NCBI GenBank assembly: GCA_028285685.1
Contig: JANQOR010000006.1
Span: forward strand, 53,437-117,436
DNA from: Cyclobacteriaceae bacterium
GTDB taxonomy: Bacteria; Bacteroidota; Bacteroidia; Cytophagales; Cyclobacteriaceae
Length of the DNA: 64,000 nucleotides
Direction of reading: 5' to 3'
In this document: positions 60,074 to 64,000 of the stretch, piece after piece
Position numbering within the stretch: the first letter of the stretch is position 1
How the letters are laid out: each line of letters opens with the position of its first letter
Program-made: the position numbers and the translations under genes
The notes under the pieces: model-generated
Told to the model about the DNA's origin: nothing
The model's database searches: none
The model's input: only the letters and a program-made list of their open reading frames with translations

Positions 60074-62169
60074 CAACTCATCTGTAGTTTAATGGTAGAA
60101 CCTTTGACTATTCGACCTCCAGGTGTCTGGGATTGTGTTTGAACCCTACCTCGACCGTCAGTTTCGACCTCAAGTCCCAGGTTCTCCAGCACATAGATGG
60201 CATCACGCAACGTCATTCCACGAACGTCTGGTACCTTGTTATAATCGATTTCATTAGCCTCCCAGTAGACCGCATGATCAATAACATCGGTTTTCACCCA
60301 CTCTGATTCACCTAATGAATGATTGGAAATGCCAAACTCGTTGCAAATCATTGTGAGTTCTTCCTGGTTCCCTGCCTTGATGTAGGGAAAAATTCCCGTT
60401 ACTTCTGTTCCTTCCTCTTTGATCTCGTGCAGATCCAATTCAAGCGAGTAGATCTTATCAGCTATTTCTTTAAAAACCGGTGCAGAGACATCGCTTCCAT
60501 AGATCTGATAACCTTTTGGATTATCGATCACCACGATACAGCTGTATTTAGGCGCCTCAGCTGGGAAATACCCAGCAAATGAGGTGTAGTATTCCCTTAC
60601 GTAGCGGCCATTTTTCACTTTTTTGGCTGTACCCGTTTTACCTGCAATTTTGTAATGGCTGTGGCTAATGTTAGAAGCGGTTCCTCTTTGCACCACTCCC
60701 TCCATCATCGTCTTCACTTTGTCCAGCGTCTTCGACGAACATATCTTTTTGTTAATCACCTCTGTCCTAAATCTCTCCACTGTCCTGTCTGCACGCATCA
60801 CCTCCTTAACTATAATTGGCTTTACCATTTCTCCATTATTAGCTATTGCATTGTATAGCGTCAGCATTTGAAGAGGAGTCATTTTCAGTTCGTATCCATG
60901 TGACATCCAGGGAAGGCTAATACCACTCCAGGTCGTATCCGATGGATCTTTAATGTATGGTTCACCTTCGCCAACCATCTGAAAACCAAGTGGTTGATCC
61001 AACTTCATCATCTTCAGATAATCAATGAATTTTTCCGGGTTATCATTGAAATAGTGGGTCATCAATTTTGCCACACCGATGTTGGAAGATTTCTCAAAAA
61101 TCTCTTGTACCGATAGTCGACCATAACCTCCAGGTTTATGATCTTTCATGGTTTGATCAAAAAACTCTAATTCTCCATTGCCAGTATCGACCGAATCAGT
61201 CAGCTCGATATCTGTCTCCTCCAGTAGCGCGATCATACTTGCGAGCTTAAAGGTGGATCCCGGCTCACGTGACCCTTGATTTCCTACAGCGTAATTGTAG
61301 CGTTCGTAGTAATCTCCAGCTGAGTTTCTGCTTAAATTGGATATCGCCTTGATCTCGCCGGTCTTCACTTCCATTACCACGGCTACCCCATAGTCCGCAT
61401 CGTGTTTTTGAAGCTCATCAAGTAATGCCGATTCCGTCACATCCTGAAGATCAACATTTATGGTTGTTTGAATATCGTACCCATCTACAGGTCTTTTTTC
61501 GGTACCGTCATACACTGGCTTCCATCCACCTCCAGCCATCTTCTGGTAAAGTGCCTGACCATTGATTCCCGCCAACTGCTTGTTGAAGCTATATTCCAAA
61601 CCTACAACACCACGATCATTTTCATTTACATTGCCAATTGTGCGATAACCCAAATGGGAAAAAGGCAAGAACCGTTTTTCCACCTTTTCGAAGATCACCC
61701 CCCCCTTAAGCCTACCTTCACGAAAGATGGGCCAACGCTCCATTCTCTTTTTGTCCTGATAGCCAATCTCCTTCCGGTTTAGGGTAATGTACCTCCTACC
61801 TGCTTCGCGGGCATCATTGATTTTTCTCTTGTACTGCGTAGGTTCTAAATCCTTATAGTATTTTGATAAAAGAAGACATAACGAATCAATGTTGTTTTTG
61901 AACAGGCCATCAGGTGCTAGATATGGATCAAATGCCAGCCGGTAAAAGGGCAGTGAGGTTGCCAAGAGGCTGCCATCGTCGGCGTAGATATTGCCACGGG
62001 TAGCTTTCACATTCATTACTTTCATACCAATGGTTTCACCAAGATCTACCCACTTGTCACCCTCTATGTATTGGATCTTAACCATCCTGAAGACAACAGC
62101 ACCTGCCACTAGAAAAGTGAGAATGAACGCAATTCGAACGCGAAATACTATGCTTCGTTTGATGCTCAC
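60073..62169 (-). CDS. ftsI: Septal transpeptidase FtsI (PBP3) with C-terminal PASTA domain
   Basis: A 698-residue class B penicillin-binding protein. TM helix at about 10-28. The dimerisation domain (about 55-230) contains RGNIYADDGSLLATSLP. The transpeptidase domain has S305-T-F-K308 (REPGSTFK), S361-S-N363 and KTGTAKK. A PASTA domain (about 636-698, VPDVRGMTLRDAIYVLENLG) ends the protein; it is typical of Bacteroidota FtsI. The start is GTG 62169, overlapping the ftsL stop by four bases (GTGA). It crosslinks septal peptidoglycan with FtsW. Confidence 0.97.
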   Translation of the reverse strand: MSIKRSIVFRVRIAFILTFLVAGAVVFRMVKIQYIEGDKWVDLGETIGMKVMNVKATRGNIYADDGSLLATSLPFYRLAFDPYLAPDGLFKNNIDSLCLLLSKYYKDLEPTQYKRKINDAREAGRRYITLNRKEIGYQDKKRMERWPIFREGRLKGGVIFEKVEKRFLPFSHLGYRTIGNVNENDRGVVGLEYSFNKQLAGINGQALYQKMAGGGWKPVYDGTEKRPVDGYDIQTTINVDLQDVTESALLDELQKHDADYGVAVVMEVKTGEIKAISNLSRNSAGDYYERYNYAVGNQGSREPGSTFKLASMIALLEETDIELTDSVDTGNGELEFFDQTMKDHKPGGYGRLSVQEIFEKSSNIGVAKLMTHYFNDNPEKFIDYLKMMKLDQPLGFQMVGEGEPYIKDPSDTTWSGISLPWMSHGYELKMTPLQMLTLYNAIANNGEMVKPIIVKEVMRADRTVERFRTEVINKKICSSKTLDKVKTMMEGVVQRGTASNISHSHYKIAGKTGTAKKVKNGRYVREYYTSFAGYFPAEAPKYSCIVVIDNPKGYQIYGSDVSAPVFKEIADKIYSLELDLHEIKEEGTEVTGIFPYIKAGNQEELTMICNEFGISNHSLGESEWVKTDVIDHAVYWEANEIDYNKVPDVRGMTLRDAIYVLENLGLEVETDGRGRVQTQSQTPGGRIVKGSTIKLQMS

Positions 62170-62531
62170 TTGTTTTTAATTAATACAGGTGATTCTTTAC
62201 TTTCTCTTAATCCAAGTTCGGATGCTCGCTTGGCGACTTCCGATTGCTTGCTTTCATACATGAATTCTGCTTTTAAAGTCGTGTAATCAGCCCTCAAGTC
62301 CTCGACCTGCTCTTCCAGTTTATCGATTGATCTGATTTTTTTCTCGGCATAATGGCGGTTTCCTATGTAGATAACACATAATAGAGAGAGGAAAAGGATC
62401 TGCGGAAGGAACCGCACATGGATCACTTCACTAATTGAACTGTCCATCCGAAGGAATCGATTGATTACGAAGAATATACCTCCTCGTTCTTCCTTCTGGG
62501 GTAATTTATAGGTGTTTTCAGCCATTTTCAT
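62166..62531 (-). CDS. ftsL: FtsL-like divisome protein
   Basis: A 121-residue bitopic protein: cytoplasmic N-terminus (about 1-45), one TM helix (about 46-62, ILFLSLLCVIYIGNRHY) and a periplasmic coiled coil (KIRSIDKLEEQVEDLRADYTTLKAEF). Identification rests on size, topology and position between rsmH and ftsI. FtsL forms a complex with FtsQ and FtsB-like partners and activates FtsWI. The gap before its start (62532-62601) is a perfect-length heptamer array. Confidence 0.88.
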   Translation of the reverse strand: MKMAENTYKLPQKEERGGIFFVINRFLRMDSSISEVIHVRFLPQILFLSLLCVIYIGNRHYAEKKIRSIDKLEEQVEDLRADYTTLKAEFMYESKQSEVAKRASELGLRESKESPVLIKNK

Positions 62532-62601
62532 AAGCAGTAAGCTTTAAGCTTCAAGCCTCAAGCTCAATACCTGTGTTGTAGCTTGTGACTTGCAACTTCA
62601 C
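62532..62601. repeat. Ten-unit heptanucleotide array between rsmH and ftsL
   Basis: The + strand splits into ten units of seven bases with no remainder: AAGCAGT, AAGCTTT, AAGCTTC, AAGCCTC, AAGCTCA, ATACCTG, TGTTGTA, GCTTGTG, ACTTGCA, ACTTCAC. The first five share AAGCNNN, and the last three are shifted relatives. The array spans exactly the 70 bases between the ftsL start codon and the rsmH stop codon. Confidence 0.65.
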
Positions 62602-63531
62602 TTACCTTTTTCTGCCAATTCTCAGCTTTGCACTTCTTGCGCGGCTGTTTTTATTAATTTCTGCCATGGTCGGGACGATGGGTTTTCGGTTGACCGGATC
62701 AAACACCCGGATCGGGTTACCATAAAAATCCTTCTCGTCCGTCCCTTTAAAGTTTCCTTTATTAATAAAGTTCTTCACGGGTCGGTCCTCTAAAGAGTGA
62801 TAGCTCAAGACCACCAGCCTACCATCTTTCTTTAGCACCTCACCTGCTTGAGTCAAAAAATCTCTCAGCGCTTCAATCTCATCATTCACCTCAATTCTGA
62901 GAGCCTGAAATACCTGTGCCAGATATTTCATTTCTTTACCTCTAGGAGCATTCTTCAATGCAATTTCCTTCAGCTCTTTATTGGTTGTGATCTCACCATT
63001 CAACTTGAAATTCTCAATCTCACGAACCAATGTTCTTGCATTTTTCACTTCACCATAGGCACTAAACAGATGAATGAGGTCCTTTTCAGCATACTCATTC
63101 AGCACTTCACGTGCGCTCACGTCAGCTCCCTGGTCCATCCGCATGTCCAAGACTCCTTCAGCACGAGTGGTGAACCCTCTTTCAGGTGCATCAAACTGGT
63201 GTGAGGAGACTCCAAGGTCTGCCATTATGCCATCTACTTCACCGATCCCATGAAATCGCAAGTATTTCTTCAGGTGTCTGAAATTTGACTCAATAAATGT
63301 GAAAGAACTTTGTTTGTCCGCCTGCGCCGAGGCTTCGGCGAACCTATCGGCATTTTTCACAGCATCTTTATCCTGATCAAATGCTATTAAATGTCCCGTA
63401 CCAAGCTCGTTCCAGATGGCCTGACTGTGTCCACCACCACCGAACGTTACATCCACGTATACACCGTCCGAGTTCAGATTCAGCCCTTCCAGACTCTCTT
63501 GCAGCATCACTGGCTGATGGTACTGACTCAT
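62602..63531 (-). CDS. rsmH: 16S rRNA (cytosine1402-N4)-methyltransferase RsmH (MraW)
   Basis: A 309-residue SAM-dependent methyltransferase that modifies C1402 in the ribosomal P site. Motifs: HQPVMLQESLEGLNL, YVDVTFGGGGHSQAIW (SAM loop), LIAFDQDKDAVKNA, MADLGVSSHQFDAPERGFT, QVFQALRIEVNDEIEALRDF and LVVLSYHSLEDRPVKNFI. The C-terminus is basic (ARSAKLRIGRKR). 90 bases after mraZ; the gap holds a GC-rich inverted repeat. Confidence 0.98.
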   Translation of the reverse strand: MSQYHQPVMLQESLEGLNLNSDGVYVDVTFGGGGHSQAIWNELGTGHLIAFDQDKDAVKNADRFAEASAQADKQSSFTFIESNFRHLKKYLRFHGIGEVDGIMADLGVSSHQFDAPERGFTTRAEGVLDMRMDQGADVSAREVLNEYAEKDLIHLFSAYGEVKNARTLVREIENFKLNGEITTNKELKEIALKNAPRGKEMKYLAQVFQALRIEVNDEIEALRDFLTQAGEVLKKDGRLVVLSYHSLEDRPVKNFINKGNFKGTDEKDFYGNPIRVFDPVNRKPIVPTMAEINKNSRARSAKLRIGRKR

Positions 63532-63545
63532 TTTTCATGTTTTTC

Positions 63546-63581
63546 TCCCTCATCCCCGACCCTTCTCCCCATGGAGAAGGG
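63546..63581. repeat. GC-rich dispersed-type inverted repeat between mraZ and rsmH
   Basis: CCCTTCTCC (63560-63568) and GGAGAAGGG (63573-63581) are perfect nine-base arms with loop CCAT. They are preceded by CCCTCATCCCCGA. The CCCTCATCCCCGACCCTTCTCC form is a familiar dispersed intergenic repeat in many bacterial genomes. It sits in the transcribed mraZ-rsmH gap and would form a strong hairpin in the mRNA. Confidence 0.6.
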
Positions 63582-63621
63582 AGTCGTTCTCGCTAAAAAT
63601 TTTGCTCTTTCTATTGTTAGA

Positions 63622-64000
63622 TTATTCATCCAAGAATTTTTGAGCTAGTTCTGAGTACTCGGTCATATCCTCGATCAGATGATCATTGAATACGGTCGGG
63701 TTCCACATCTCTATATAGTTGCCCATGCCGATTAGAATAGCTTCTTTTTCTATTTGTGCATGAGCGAGCATTGACTTGGGTATTAACATTCGATTGACAC
63801 TATCCAACTCTACCTGGGCGATGCTCCTGAAAAAATTCCTTTTCAGCTTACGCTGTTCCGGATTGAATTCACTCAGCGATGAAATCTTGTGGTGGATCTT
63901 CTTATACTCCACCATTGGGTAGAGGATTAGGTTCGGCTCAAATCCCTTCCGAATAACCAGTTCGTTAGTGGAGACCTCAGGGAGGTTGGTTTTAATCTTT
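63622..64000 (-). CDS. mraZ: MraZ transcriptional regulator, partial (5' end outside window)
   Basis: The frame continues past the right edge, giving 125 residues with the N-terminal ~25 missing. Residues seen include ELVIRKGFEPNLILYPMVEY, then RKLKRNFFRSIAQVELDSVNRMLIPKSML and ILIGMGNYIEMWNP, the two SpoVT-AbrB-like halves of MraZ. The Met at 63915 (in YPMVEYKK) is internal and is not the start. MraZ binds repeats in its own promoter and regulates the dcw operon; that promoter is outside the window. Confidence 0.95.
   Translation of the reverse strand, partial: KIKTNLPEVSTNELVIRKGFEPNLILYPMVEYKKIHHKISSLSEFNPEQRKLKRNFFRSIAQVELDSVNRMLIPKSMLAHAQIEKEAILIGMGNYIEMWNPTVFNDHLIEDMTEYSELAQKFLDE

Noticed and set aside
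1-64000. CRISPR arrays, tRNA, rRNA, insertion sequences, integrases or attachment sites
   Set aside because: None was found on reading through the gaps, which are short. The repeats seen are palindromes, heptamer arrays or coding repeats. A tRNA covariance-model scan was not possible.

Overview
The window looks like chromosome of a member of the Bacteroidota, most likely order Cytophagales. The evidence is gliding/type IX secretion sorting tails (YPNP motifs), Tat-plus-T9SS DUF1501 and DUF1800 proteins, a CarboxypepD_reg-type TonB-dependent receptor, LytTR regulators, PadR-linked FtsX permeases, a meso-DAP type MurE (DNPR), and an FtsZ ending in FLHDNVD. No rRNA, tRNA, CRISPR, phage, integrase or insertion sequence was recognised. 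The species cannot be named from sequence alone.

Layout. Positions 1-8 kb: the tail of a serine hydrolase, a large secreted beta-propeller/MBG-repeat protein, a two-gene histidine kinase/LytTR system and a DUF3750 protein. 8-12 kb: an outer-membrane DUF6268 protein and a PadR-controlled FtsX-like permease. 12-21 kb: an M20 carboxypeptidase, a porin-YfiR operon, an NTF2-like protein, a TonB receptor with a TPR protein, and a divergent M20D amidohydrolase. 20-29 kb: a large membrane-anchored protein of unknown function, MATE and LysE transporters, and the DUF1800-DUF1501 pair. 28.7-37 kb: a putative orphan nucleotidyltransferase, a CvfB-M3 peptidase operon, an MscS channel, a transsulfuration PLP enzyme and a lysophospholipase-like hydrolase. 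37-48 kb: a membrane-fused patatin, a four-gene overlapping operon (exported hydrolase, a 55-residue two-TM protein, LytS-type kinase, LytTR regulator), a second FtsX permease, a class C beta-lactamase-like lipoprotein, a CPBP protease and a membrane-anchored AraC regulator. 48-64 kb, all on the minus strand: an almost complete division and cell wall (dcw) cluster in the order mraZ, rsmH, ftsL, ftsI, murE, mraY, unknown 122-residue gene, murD, ftsW, murG, murC, ftsQ, ftsA, ftsZ. It ends in a strong intrinsic terminator.

How the parts work together. The dcw genes make lipid II (MurC, D, E; MraY; MurG) and build the divisome (FtsZ, A, Q, L, W, I). Most are joined by 1-14 base overlaps, and three of the few true gaps are filled by degenerate 7-base tandem arrays. 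The rest is mostly envelope biology: outer-membrane proteins, exported hydrolases and peptidases, membrane transport, and two LytTR two-component systems.

Most notable for follow-up: (1) the orphan OAS/CD-NTase-like protein at 28.7 kb with a variant active site, (2) the heptanucleotide arrays in dcw gaps, (3) the uncharacterised dcw gene between mraY and murD, (4) a hidden 55-residue membrane protein between a hydrolase and its linked kinase, (5) the structured ftsZ 3' UTR, and (6) the missing canonical start codon of murG.
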